This document shows positions 1-8,580 of a DNA stretch of 40,107 nucleotides, piece by piece. Each line of letters starts with the position of its first letter. Position 1 is the first letter of the stretch. Location of the stretch: NCBI GenBank assembly GCA_001839685.1, contig MLAK01000999.1, positions 1 to 40,107 of the forward strand. The letters run 5' to 3'. Below the pieces are notes generated by a model. That model was not told where the DNA came from and did not search any database. It saw only the letters and a program-made list of their open reading frames with translations. The stretch comes from Tritrichomonas foetus (taxonomy: Eukaryota; Parabasalia; Tritrichomonadida; Tritrichomonadidae). The position numbers were made by a program, and so were the translations under genes.

Positions 1-308
1 TTTGGGGGACCATTTTGTAAACCTTTCATATAGGAGGAGATTTCATCATGATTGAAATAAATATTGACTGCTTCTTTCAATTCATGAATGAGATGTATGT
101 ATAAATTTAATAATCTTGGCCTAATGATAAGAGCGTGATTTAAAGAATTCAATACTGCTAAAAGTGAACTTTTTGATGATAAGAAATTAGAGTTTTTCAA
201 TATTTCAATAAATTCATTGACTTCCATATTATCATCTGTCATAGCTTTTTGCATCTTTATTAATTCTTGAAAATATGTTTTATTATTGTTTAAGTATTCA
301 TCACACAT
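1..308 (-). CDS. Ankyrin-repeat family protein, N-terminal part (truncated by window edge)
   Basis: A minus-strand frame opens at the ATG at 308-306 and runs off the window at position 1, giving about 102 residues. An in-frame TGA lies about 35 nt upstream, so 308 is the first usable ATG. The protein begins MCDEYLNNNK and is helical, with a central stretch LLAVLNSLNHALIIRPRLLN followed by YIHLIHEL. From memory, this resembles the helical N-terminal region that precedes ankyrin repeats in the very large trichomonad ankyrin families: a Leu-rich helix, a xRP motif, then a Tyr-Ile/Leu-x-Leu-Ile helix. No ankyrin repeat lies inside the window, so the assignment rests on this region alone. No Inr is visible before the ATG. 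The neighbouring gene starts 149 nt away on the other strand. Confidence 0.55.
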   Translation of the reverse strand, partial: MCDEYLNNNKTYFQELIKMQKAMTDDNMEVNEFIEILKNSNFLSSKSSLLAVLNSLNHALIIRPRLLNLYIHLIHELKEAVNIYFNHDEISSYMKGLQNGPP

Positions 309-456
309 TTGGCACTTTTCGGCTAAAACATTTGAGAATTTTCAGGAAAATGGCAACTATATTTTTTAACAAAAAAACTACGATGCGTATTGACAAATAT
401 TAGGAGACCGTTTGACTAATTAATAAACGTGCTCTGATTAATCGTTGCAGACGAAA

Positions 457-873
457 ATGGAAGTAAATAGCGATGATATTAAGAATGTTGACCAAGCAAT
501 CGAAGAATCAAAAGCAAGTAAGACAGACCCATTTGTAGCCATTTGTTTCTACCACGCAGAATTACCACCTTCATTATTTACAGCATCATTATTTAATAAA
601 TTCCGAACCAACTTTACGTCTGATTCTGTCGGCAAAATATTTATTGTTGATGCAGCCAAGAATGCCCAATATGCAGCCAAATTCGGAGTAATTCCAACGC
701 CGGCCGTTGTTATTATTTGGAAAGGAACACCACTGATTATTCGCCGCCCTGGATGGGATGATACTGCCAAAATTATTGGATGCATGAAAGAAGAAGAATG
801 GTTTTCAGTACTCCGCTTTATGGCAGCACTTCCAAAGAACGAAGAAAGAAAATTCTTGTCTGTAAACATTTGA
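457..873 (+). CDS. Thioredoxin-fold protein lacking the CxxC site
   Basis: A 138-residue protein. I start it at the ATG at 457; the open frame extends 12 nt further to a TTG, but eukaryotic initiation favours the ATG. Seen: a strand FVAICFYHAE (about 26-35), a strand KIFIVDAA (60-67), then FGVIPTPAVVIIWKG (76-90), which has the form of the thioredoxin cis-proline loop (Pro82) followed by two strands. The position where a redox thioredoxin carries WCGPC reads FYHAELPP, so there is no CxxC and it is unlikely to be a disulfide reductase. The opening NVDQAI, the IVD strand and the C-terminal helix recall the DIM1/TXNL4 (U5 snRNP 15 kDa) branch of redox-inactive thioredoxins. I regard that as a possibility only. 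Other options are PDI-like or phosducin-like folds. Confidence 0.65.
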   Translation: MEVNSDDIKNVDQAIEESKASKTDPFVAICFYHAELPPSLFTASLFNKFRTNFTSDSVGKIFIVDAAKNAQYAAKFGVIPTPAVVIIWKGTPLIIRRPGWDDTAKIIGCMKEEEWFSVLRFMAALPKNEERKFLSVNI

Positions 874-1186
874 GACCAAAACATCATATTTTTTCGATTT
901 ATATTAAATTTCTTCTTTTCTGATACTTTTATTTCCGAGTTATTATTTATTCCCTATAAATGGAAAATGAAAAAGTCAAAATGATTACTGTCTAAACTAA
1001 AGATGAATTAAAAATTTCTGGCTTAACTATTGTTCGTAATACAGAAGTATTAATATTTCTTATAAATCTCAATGAATTTTTCTTTTTATGTTTAATGATG
1101 CTTCAGTAAGTATGAGTGTAAAAAAAAAAAAAAAAAATATAGGAGTGATTTAAAATAAAACTAGCTTTTGTTAAGAAGGTTTACTT
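874..1186. other. Convergent intergenic region
   Basis: This is the 3' flank of the thioredoxin-fold gene (plus) and the helicase gene (minus). It is AT-rich and includes a run of 17 A at about 1121-1137. I see no gene, RNA or repeat in it. Confidence 0.6.
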
Positions 1187-3814
1187 TCATGTAAATAAAT
1201 CAGGATCAAAGCTGTCAGCTTCGAAATCATCTAAAAATGACATTTTCGATTTTTTGGTCAATTCCTTCTTGACAAAAACATCTGGACATTCTGATTCACC
1301 GCCGTCATCATAGAAATTATGTTTCGACTCAATTTCATCACTTAAGCGACGAATTTCGTCTTCTTCTTCAGTGAAGTCGTCATTTAAAAAGGAGGGGAGT
1401 TTGATTATTTTTCTATTATCGGCTTCAATTTCCATTTCTTCATCAGAACTATCTTCATCTGATGATAAAAATGATTGTGTTCGGTTTTGAAATATGTTTG
1501 GTGTAGGTGGTTGTGAAATTGGCTTGGAATATTTTTGTTCATAACTTTGTTCATCATCATCACTTTCAGTATCTAGCTCTCTGATAAATATAGGTGTATT
1601 TTTGAAATTAGGCTTTGGTATTTCTAAATCATCACTTAATCCTTCATCATCACTAGAAGAAGATTCAATTGCAAAAGGATGAACAACTTTTTTTATTCTC
1701 GATGATGTGGATGATTTTTGGTTAGATTTTATGACTGTGTTTTCGCAAAAATTCTCTGTTTTAAGAGTTCCCCTAGGTGTTGATGGGATTTTATTCCATT
1801 TCGCTTCTTCTCGTTTAATTATTTTGGCAATTTCTCTTTCAATTGAAAGAGGAATCGGCCTTTCATTTTTTACCAAATTTAGAATGTTACTTTCAGCAGA
1901 ATGAGAAATAATTCCATGACCCATATCTATTATTTGCCCTTTGGTGAAATTAATTTTAGGATATTTTAAATTAGTATTATATACTGCTGATAAATGATGC
2001 ATTTCGTTGCTTAATAGATATGGAGATTTGCATTCTTTATCTTTATTTTTTGATCCATTCATTTCAGATATTTTGGGTTTGTTAAAATTGGCACATGGTA
2101 CATTAGCTGCTCTGCAACTTTCTGGGAGAGGGAGAATAGGTTTTTCTGGTTGATATAAGACAAAGGTATCTATTGCTGCAGTGAGTTTATTTTTGATCAT
2201 TGAACGAGAAAATTGAGCTTTTTCGAGATTTTTTTCTTCATATCCTTCTGACATTAAAAAAATAACTTTTCCACTTCTTTTTCTTCCAGTTCTTCCCATT
2301 CTTTGAACTGTTTTCAATGGTGATGAAGAAGTGTCATAACAAACAATCAAATCAACTTCTCCAATATCTAAACCTTCTTCAGCAACTGATGTAGCTACTA
2401 TACAATTAATATTTCCATGCCTAAATAAAGACACAATTTCTAATTGTGTTGCTTCATCAAGACCTGCATTTCTTTTAGTGTTTGCTTTCCCAATAAATAT
2501 TGATGGTTTTACTCCTTCTACATTTTTTAAATAATCTGTTATTGCATATGCAGCAGCTCGGAATTGTGTGAAAACAATGCATCTTGAATCTTTCTTTTCA
2601 TTATAAAAATCTCCCAGAATTTCTGATAATTTTGCTAGTTTTGGATGTGATACATTTTTGGTTGTTTCTGTATTTCTTAACAAAGTTTGAAAAGCAGTAG
2701 ATTTGATGAGTTGTTTCTTGTTTTCTGTTTCTCTTCTTTTCTTTTGAAAGTCTTTTAAAGCATCGTCAAGCATAGATGCGCCATATTTAGTTAATTTTTC
2801 TTGCATTGTTGCAAGGCTCAACAAAATTCCAAACATATCCATTATTTTGAAAAAGTCATGAACACCATGCATCATTTTCTTGAATTGGTCCATCGCTTTC
2901 CAAACAGTTCCTTTTGTCATCCACTTAGGTTGAACACTTCGTAAATAACCTTTTTCAACCAGAGGATCTGCAATTGAAGAGATACATTGACATAAAGAGT
3001 CTTCTAGCTTTGTTTCATCGCTTCCTAGAGGTACTTTTACAATTTCTACATTGGTTTCATGTTGATGTTTAGCAATATCTGGATCATCATCATCTTTATA
3101 AATCACTTTGCTAATCAATAAGTTATAAATGACTGATTGGATTGCATTCATGTCGCTTCCTGGTGTGGCAGATAAAGCAACAACTCTAAATTGACTATTT
3201 CTGGCTGCAATTGTTCGAACAACATTGACATAGGCATAACATCCACGTGCATGATGCGCTTCATCAATTATGACTAAACACACTTTAGTTGGATCAATAA
3301 AACCTTTAGCTAGATCATTTTGAACTATTTGAGGTGTACAAAAGAATATAGATTTACTTGCCCAGATACTGCTTCTGTTAGCAGTCAAAGTTTGACCTGT
3401 CAAAATTGTGACATCATCATTTTTGATGTTAGTGAATGATGTGCATGCATCAATTTGTTGATTTACTAGAGCTCGATAAGGAGCCATGAATATTATTTTG
3501 CCTGTTGGATACCATCTATGAAAGTTCATTATCGCGACTGCTGCAATCAACGTTTTTCCAGCACCTGTTGGTAAGCATACTAAAGTGTTTTGATTAAAAC
3601 ATGTTTTTGAAATATCAAATTGATAACTTCTACGATCAACATTGCTTGGATAATGAAATGTCATTAATGCAAATTGATCTGATGAAATGTATTCATCTGT
3701 TGGAAGGCGGTCGATTTCAGTTGGAGGGAAGTTAAGCGCAAGCACTGCAGGATCATCATCAAATCCAAAGATATCTTCATGGGACTTCATAACACTCTTG
3801 TTGGACGATTTCAT
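1187..3814 (-). CDS. FANCM: FANCM/Mph1/Hef-type DNA helicase-translocase
   Basis: An 875-residue superfamily 2 helicase. Seen in order: Walker A LPTGAGKT (81-88), MAPYRALV (110-117), DEAH box in VIIDEAHHARG (184-187), SAT in ALSATPGSD (215-217), a long helical insert (about 230-400), then the second RecA lobe with VFTQFR, ATSVAEEGLDIGEVDLIVCYD (474-494) and motif VI QRMGRTGRKRSG (504-515). These strings and the helical insert are diagnostic of FANCM/Mph1/Hef, which remodel stalled forks and D-loops in the nucleus. No C-terminal ERCC4-type nuclease is seen. Residues from about 600 onward are low complexity with acidic SSSSDDE, SDDDE and SSDEDSSDEE patches of the casein kinase 2 target type. 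The start is supported by an Inr 14 nt upstream of the ATG. Confidence in the family is high. Confidence 0.93.
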   Translation of the reverse strand: MKSSNKSVMKSHEDIFGFDDDPAVLALNFPPTEIDRLPTDEYISSDQFALMTFHYPSNVDRRSYQFDISKTCFNQNTLVCLPTGAGKTLIAAVAIMNFHRWYPTGKIIFMAPYRALVNQQIDACTSFTNIKNDDVTILTGQTLTANRSSIWASKSIFFCTPQIVQNDLAKGFIDPTKVCLVIIDEAHHARGCYAYVNVVRTIAARNSQFRVVALSATPGSDMNAIQSVIYNLLISKVIYKDDDDPDIAKHQHETNVEIVKVPLGSDETKLEDSLCQCISSIADPLVEKGYLRSVQPKWMTKGTVWKAMDQFKKMMHGVHDFFKIMDMFGILLSLATMQEKLTKYGASMLDDALKDFQKKRRETENKKQLIKSTAFQTLLRNTETTKNVSHPKLAKLSEILGDFYNEKKDSRCIVFTQFRAAAYAITDYLKNVEGVKPSIFIGKANTKRNAGLDEATQLEIVSLFRHGNINCIVATSVAEEGLDIGEVDLIVCYDTSSSPLKTVQRMGRTGRKRSGKVIFLMSEGYEEKNLEKAQFSRSMIKNKLTAAIDTFVLYQPEKPILPLPESCRAANVPCANFNKPKISEMNGSKNKDKECKSPYLLSNEMHHLSAVYNTNLKYPKINFTKGQIIDMGHGIISHSAESNILNLVKNERPIPLSIEREIAKIIKREEAKWNKIPSTPRGTLKTENFCENTVIKSNQKSSTSSRIKKVVHPFAIESSSSDDEGLSDDLEIPKPNFKNTPIFIRELDTESDDDEQSYEQKYSKPISQPPTPNIFQNRTQSFLSSDEDSSDEEMEIEADNRKIIKLPSFLNDDFTEEEDEIRRLSDEIESKHNFYDDGGESECPDVFVKKELTKKSKMSFLDDFEADSFDPDLFT

Positions 3815-4639
3815 AAAACTGAACTAATGAGCAAGTTCCTTTCATGTGATTGATGTAAAACTTTTTCAATCAAAAACGATCAAATCGAAAAAAGGGAGAA
3901 ATTTTAAAGCAACAAATGTCAATGCAACCATGTTGGCATATAAATTTGACTATTTAATTTAACCATTTTAAATAAATTAATACTTTCAATGTCAAGTCTA
4001 AAATACTATATTCTTATCTGAAATAGCCAAATTTTAGTTTTTCTTTTCTTCTATGATGATATCATTATTTTAACATGATGCATTCAAATTGGCTGAATAT
4101 TATTATTTATTAAATAATGATTTCAAAAAATAATTATTTCCCCATTTTGATTCTCTATACGAAACATTGAAACTGACTTTGATTGTTATTAAAATGGTCG
4201 TTTAGAGAGTATAAATTAGATATTTTTGTTAATGTTAAATTGACTGAGATTATTTTTTCTTTTTTAATGTATTTCTTGATTTCTTTTGTCACCAATCACA
4301 ATTAGCTTCTTTAGCATGAATTCATTCGTTCATTTGTTGTTGTTGAACGACACTCATATTCATGATAATGTTTTTTGCATTAATTTGGAATTTTAAAGAC
4401 AAAAATTCATATACTTTAACAAAAAATGGAAAATATGAAGATAATTATGTGTTAAGCGAAGAATGAGTCAAATAATCAAATCTATAATTTTCTTGCTAAC
4501 GTCCTTCTCAGCTAGTAATTAATTCACCACATTGTTCTTCTTAATTGAATAGACATCCTAGCTTCTTTTCCAAAAAAAGTCAGATTTTCCATGGCCATTT
4601 CGGGGATTTGACCTTGGATTAGCGGTTTATGCTTGATCC
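3815..4639. other. Divergent intergenic region
   Basis: About 825 nt between two divergently transcribed genes, very AT-rich. Apart from the Inr of the helicase gene at its left end I see no gene, RNA or repeat in it. Confidence 0.6.
3825..3830 (-). promoter_or_regulatory. Inr of the FANCM-like gene
   Basis: The minus strand reads TCATTA, a perfect match to the trichomonad initiator TCA(C/T)(A/T)(A/T). The predicted first transcribed base is 3828, which leaves a 14-nt leader before the ATG at 3814. Confidence 0.6.
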
Positions 4640-5272
4640 ATGGACGCGCGCGAACTTTTTTCGATCACCAGACAAAACGCATTATTAAACATCGACAGAG
4701 GAAGCGTCCTCCTTCGGAATTTTCAAGAAAAAAACAAAATTTCTCAGATACAAATTAAATATCTCGCTGATATTGTTCGACTCGACAATCTTGAAGGCAA
4801 AATGAATGCTGAAGCAGAAATATTACAAAAAAATCTCGATGATTCCTTGTATAAGTTTCGGAAAGAAGCACAAAAAAAAATTCATCAATATCGAAAAGAT
4901 GCACGAAATCAACAAAATAAAATAATACAAGATATTGTGATTGCAGCTGACCGTTTGAACAGAGCAAAATCTGCAAAAATTCAGAATTCTTATGATTTGA
5001 TAAAATTCGATGATTGCCCAAATTTTCATTCTTTGAATATAAAAGAAGAACACACTGTTGACTCAAGTGCAGCAAGCTCTCCTGAAATCAATCACTATTA
5101 CCAAAAAAAGTTTGAAAGAATGAAATTTACAGTCAACAAATTACGAATGCAGAAAAAGCAATGGGAAGATACTATTGCTGAGCTTGCAGAAATTGAAAAG
5201 AAAAATCCACCGAAACGGTCATCAAGAAAAGATCACACATCAATTTTGAAAGAAATCATTAATGTCGTGTAA
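4640..5272 (+). CDS. Small coiled-coil protein of unknown function
   Basis: A 210-residue protein starting at ATG 4640 (MDARELFSIT). Residues about 25-110 and 155-190 are rich in Glu, Lys, Gln and Leu, with heptad-like spacing typical of coiled coils. The linker between them (about 118-150) is polar and Ser-rich. There is no signal peptide, membrane segment or recognisable catalytic motif. The C-terminus is basic (PPKRSSRKDHTS). The stop codon TAA at 5270-5272 is followed by A, forming the TAAA poly(A) signal described for Trichomonas. I do not recognise the family. A cytoskeletal or scaffold role would be a guess from the coiled coil only. Confidence 0.75.
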   Translation: MDARELFSITRQNALLNIDRGSVLLRNFQEKNKISQIQIKYLADIVRLDNLEGKMNAEAEILQKNLDDSLYKFRKEAQKKIHQYRKDARNQQNKIIQDIVIAADRLNRAKSAKIQNSYDLIKFDDCPNFHSLNIKEEHTVDSSAASSPEINHYYQKKFERMKFTVNKLRMQKKQWEDTIAELAEIEKKNPPKRSSRKDHTSILKEIINVV

Positions 5273-5534
5273 ATTTTTTCTTTTTTTTTCCATGAATTCA
5301 AAAACAAGAAGATTCTTTGCTGAGTTTTCTTTGTTTTTGTCCATTGTAAATTATATTATAGAAGCCTTTAATAGGTGCTGTATGAATAAAAACATATTAT
5401 ATCTCCTAGCCTGCTTTTTGTTTCATAAATTTAATAATTATTTAAACAAGTAAATACAATGAAGTGAATATTTTTCATATGAAAAAAAAAAAAAAAAAGA
5501 GTAATATAGTTAATTGATCCGAATAGAAAACAGT

Positions 5535-6944
5535 TTATTTATGGAGGCTGGCAACAACAAATTCCAATTTGTTTATTTTCTGTTGAATTCTACATATTTT
5601 TTCATTGAAGCCTTTTTGCATACAATAGATAGCACCTTGTAATTCAATCATTGCTTTTGAAAATTGCTCAATACTTACAGATTCAGCATCATCAGGAATA
5701 TTAGAAAGAGGTGGTCTTTGGTTGACAAACATTGGTTTAAATTCTTCGGTATAAGATTGATTCATCAATGTTTTAATCATTACATTATTTTGTATTGGCA
5801 CTGCATCAGTTTTACTTATGTTTACAGACTTTGTTGGACTTTTCTGAAGATTGGAAACATGACTAATACTCGTATTACGAGAGCCATTTTTTTGTTCTTC
5901 TTGCAAATCATGATGTATGTCATCTTCATCATTATCTTCTGATGAATTCACTTCATTTTTATCATTTGATTCATTTTTAACATCTGATTCGTTTTTCTGA
6001 AAAAGTTCTTGATTTTCTTTTTTAAACATTTCTAAATAGTCAGTTATTCTTGATCTCGACGATTGTGGCCTTTCTGGAATCTTAGGCTCCTCTTTTATTA
6101 CTGCTTTAGAAATAGTAATACATGTTTGCTGATACTTATTCGTCTTTTTAGCTGGCGGTTCTTGGTACCTCAAATAATATGGAATCGTTTTTTTCTCTGT
6201 TCTTGAAGTGGCTGTTCTTTTATTCCTGGCATTTCGATCCATATTAAAATCATCTTTATTGCAGTATGTTTCAGCAAATTTGGTTTGTTTTTCTTCTGCA
6301 TTTATGCCATTTTTATTCTTTCTTTTGTGAACCATTGATTCATTTTGTGTTGAATCTTTTCTTAAAAAAGAATAATATGGCGTATTAACTCGGCTTTCAA
6401 TTTTTTTACCATGAGTTTCATGATTCAAATCATTATTTGATGCGCGTTCAGATTTTATTTGAGAGATTGCCCTTTTTTCATTTTTCGTTTTCGATTTTTC
6501 TCGACTAGTGTTGGCGTGAGATGAGGGTCTCAAATAATCTTGTGTAAAATTGGTAACAGTTAAATTCCTATCGTTATTTTTTGCTCGAGACATACTTTTC
6601 TGTTGAACGTAATTATAAGCTGTATTATCATAGTTATGCGATGTAATGTCGAAGTGTCCGGCTGGTTTAAAAGAAGGCCTCTTATTTGCCATTTCTTTTA
6701 ATCGTTCGCGTGCTGGAGTTGTATGATTAAATGTCGCCTCGTAAATACGTTTATTATCATTAATGGTTTTAGTTGCGATGACTTCATTTGTTGGTTTGAG
6801 CTTTTTTTGTGGTGGATACAAATTGCTAATCGAATCGTTGTTTTTTGGTTGACGACTTGTATGCGGTTCTCTACTTGATGCTTTGACACTATCCATTCGA
6901 CGAGCACTTGAACAGTTACTAACCACTCGTCTTGAATTAGACAT
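5535..6944 (-). CDS. Basic, Ser/Asn/Lys-rich protein with C-terminal coiled coil
   Basis: The frame is open from 6989, but I start it at the ATG at 6944-6942 (MSNSRRVVSN), giving 469 residues. A minus-strand TCACGA, an imperfect Inr, lies 5 nt upstream of that ATG, so the extra 15 residues from 6989 would be upstream of transcription. The first 300 residues are low complexity and basic, with repeated YYLRY/YYSFL and DYLRP/DYLEM short motifs. Residues about 305-350 are acidic. The last 50 form a short coiled coil (about 420-469). There are no catalytic motifs, signal peptide or membrane segment. The stop TAA is followed by A (TAAA). I do not recognise the family. The composition fits a nuclear or cytoskeletal scaffold, which is inference. 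Confidence 0.7.
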   Translation of the reverse strand: MSNSRRVVSNCSSARRMDSVKASSREPHTSRQPKNNDSISNLYPPQKKLKPTNEVIATKTINDNKRIYEATFNHTTPARERLKEMANKRPSFKPAGHFDITSHNYDNTAYNYVQQKSMSRAKNNDRNLTVTNFTQDYLRPSSHANTSREKSKTKNEKRAISQIKSERASNNDLNHETHGKKIESRVNTPYYSFLRKDSTQNESMVHKRKNKNGINAEEKQTKFAETYCNKDDFNMDRNARNKRTATSRTEKKTIPYYLRYQEPPAKKTNKYQQTCITISKAVIKEEPKIPERPQSSRSRITDYLEMFKKENQELFQKNESDVKNESNDKNEVNSSEDNDEDDIHHDLQEEQKNGSRNTSISHVSNLQKSPTKSVNISKTDAVPIQNNVMIKTLMNQSYTEEFKPMFVNQRPPLSNIPDDAESVSIEQFSKAMIELQGAIYCMQKGFNEKICRIQQKINKLEFVVASLHK

Positions 6945-7337
6945 TTCGTGAGAGAAATAAAAAAGTTTAAAATCTTGTACGTTTACCAAATTTATTCACC
7001 TTGAATATTCTCAACAATTGACCTATAAAAATTTTTGGGGAATGGAAATAACACACCACGTTTTTAAAAAAAATTTCTGGTTGATTAGTTACAAATTCAA
7101 TATTTAAATGAACAGATATTCAAATAACAAGGACAGATATACAGTCAATTTTTTTTTCTAATTATTTCAGTGCATATTTGCTCGACGATCAATGATCAAC
7201 TTTTTCATATGTGCATGACCATTTATATATTAAAAAATACACATGAATATAGTTGGTCGAACGATAGCGATGTCATAATTTTCTTTTTGTCAATATTTTC
7301 TTAAAAATTCTCAAAAATAGAATACAAATACCGAAAT
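6945..7337. other. Divergent intergenic region
   Basis: About 393 nt between the basic-protein gene (minus) and the CSN6-like gene (plus). It is AT-rich. The only initiator-like string is TCATAA on the plus strand about 60 nt before the CSN6-like ATG. Nothing else is seen. Confidence 0.5.
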
Positions 7338-8132
7338 ATGAGTTCCTACAATGTTCTCGTCCATCCGCAAGCCATGCTTGTCCTTTCCAATCATTATTCA
7401 CGCATAAAATACGATAAAATCGATCCCCCACTTCCGGCGCACTGCGGATTCCTTCTCGGAAATGTAGATGGAAGTAAAATCGAAGTAACGTCCGCACTTG
7501 AAGCCCGCGTAACGATTAAAGACGGCAAACTCACTCTCGATATTCCCTTTTCAAAACGCGCAATTGATCTTCATCGAACAATTTATGCCAATGATTTACC
7601 AATCGGTTTTTATGTCTGCAGTACGAAAAATAAACAGAGCGAAGAAGAATTACGGAAACTTGACGAAGCTTTCAGCGCATTTGAAAACTTCGATTGCATT
7701 CTTATTGGCGAATTTTATATCGACGAGAAAAACACAAAAGTTTCGCCTCTTTCGCTCCACATTTCAAGAGGCACAAATCTTATTCCAGTTGACTTCACAT
7801 ACGAAGCCGAGCACGCTGAGCGAATTGCAATGATGCAACTCCAATCTGAGGGTGATGCTGAATCACAAATTCAATTTACAGCAAGTGCCTTTAAGTCGCT
7901 TGATCATGATTTGTCACTTGTTCAGTCATATCTTGAGCGTGTGGCTAAAAAAGAGCTTCCTTTTGATCCGGTTCTGGTGAGAAAGGCCGCGAACTTTGCG
8001 CAGTGGTGGGACCACAACTCTACAGAAGAGGAAAATGGCGACCGTGCTGAAGAACAGGCCAACCTCGCGTTGTTGTGCGGAATGATGCTAGAGGCGATGA
8101 CGGCGTACGAGGAACATGCGAAGAAAAAGTGA
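7338..8132 (+). CDS. CSN6: MPN-domain protein, probable COP9 signalosome subunit 6
   Basis: A 264-residue protein starting MSSYNVLVHPQAML. Residues 6-140 read as an MPN domain: VLVHP start, then GFLLGNVDGSKIEVTSALE (38-56). At the place where active MPN+ proteases have HxHPxxxxxxSxxD, the sequence is IGFYVCSTKNKQSEEELRKLD with no His, so this is an inactive MPN- subunit. The C-terminal half matches CSN6 in layout: an FTYEAEHAERIA segment, a helical region with SLDHDLSLVQSYLERV, and ELPFDPVLVRKA, which parallels the CSN6 string ending in VPFNHEILREA. CSN6 pairs with CSN5 in the complex that removes NEDD8 from cullins. The main alternative is eIF3f, also MPN-; the C-terminal half favours CSN6. 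Initiation at 7338 has no nearby Inr. Confidence 0.72.
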   Translation: MSSYNVLVHPQAMLVLSNHYSRIKYDKIDPPLPAHCGFLLGNVDGSKIEVTSALEARVTIKDGKLTLDIPFSKRAIDLHRTIYANDLPIGFYVCSTKNKQSEEELRKLDEAFSAFENFDCILIGEFYIDEKNTKVSPLSLHISRGTNLIPVDFTYEAEHAERIAMMQLQSEGDAESQIQFTASAFKSLDHDLSLVQSYLERVAKKELPFDPVLVRKAANFAQWWDHNSTEEENGDRAEEQANLALLCGMMLEAMTAYEEHAKKK

Positions 8133-8580
8133 CGCAGAATTTTTAACTAAATACTATTGATGCATTCTATCTTCTTTTGGTGTTGTGTTGTGATATTTAT
8201 CAGGTCTACCTTTTTGTTGAACTTTATTAGCGGGAAATTTTGTCTGTTTTTATCTTCAATCTGATATTGATCTCTTCAATCTGATATTGACCTCGATGAT
8301 ATACAATCAAGGAAGGGTGAATTATGAGAATGATACAAATATATCCTTCGTTGCTTGTTATATGTCGATAGTTTTTATTGATTGGTTGTAATATTTGCAC
8401 TGTTAAATTATCAAAAGTCAATCATCCTTTGCTGTATTACTTTACAAACACTCATACGCCAAATTGAGCATTACCAAAAAACTAATCGTAATAAATAGCA
8501 ATTTTATCGAATAATCAAAATATATAAGTAAATACAAAATTATGCATAAAAAAGATTAAATTTAATAATAAAAATAGAAT
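8133..8580. other. Convergent intergenic region
   Basis: About 448 nt between the 3' ends of the CSN6-like gene and the IFT139 gene. It holds one 20-bp tandem duplication at 8253-8292. I see no gene or RNA. Confidence 0.6.
8253..8292. repeat. 20-bp tandem duplication
   Basis: Two adjacent copies of TCTTCAATCTGATATTGATC (8253-8272 and 8273-8292) differ at one base (T to C at unit position 19). It lies in the 3' intergenic space and looks like a recent replication-slippage duplication. Confidence 0.85.

Noticed and set aside
4823..5075. Two minus-strand ORFs (106 and 76 codons) inside the small coiled-coil gene
   Set aside because: They are antisense shadows; their Phe/Leu/Cys-rich composition is what reversed Lys/Glu-rich coding yields.
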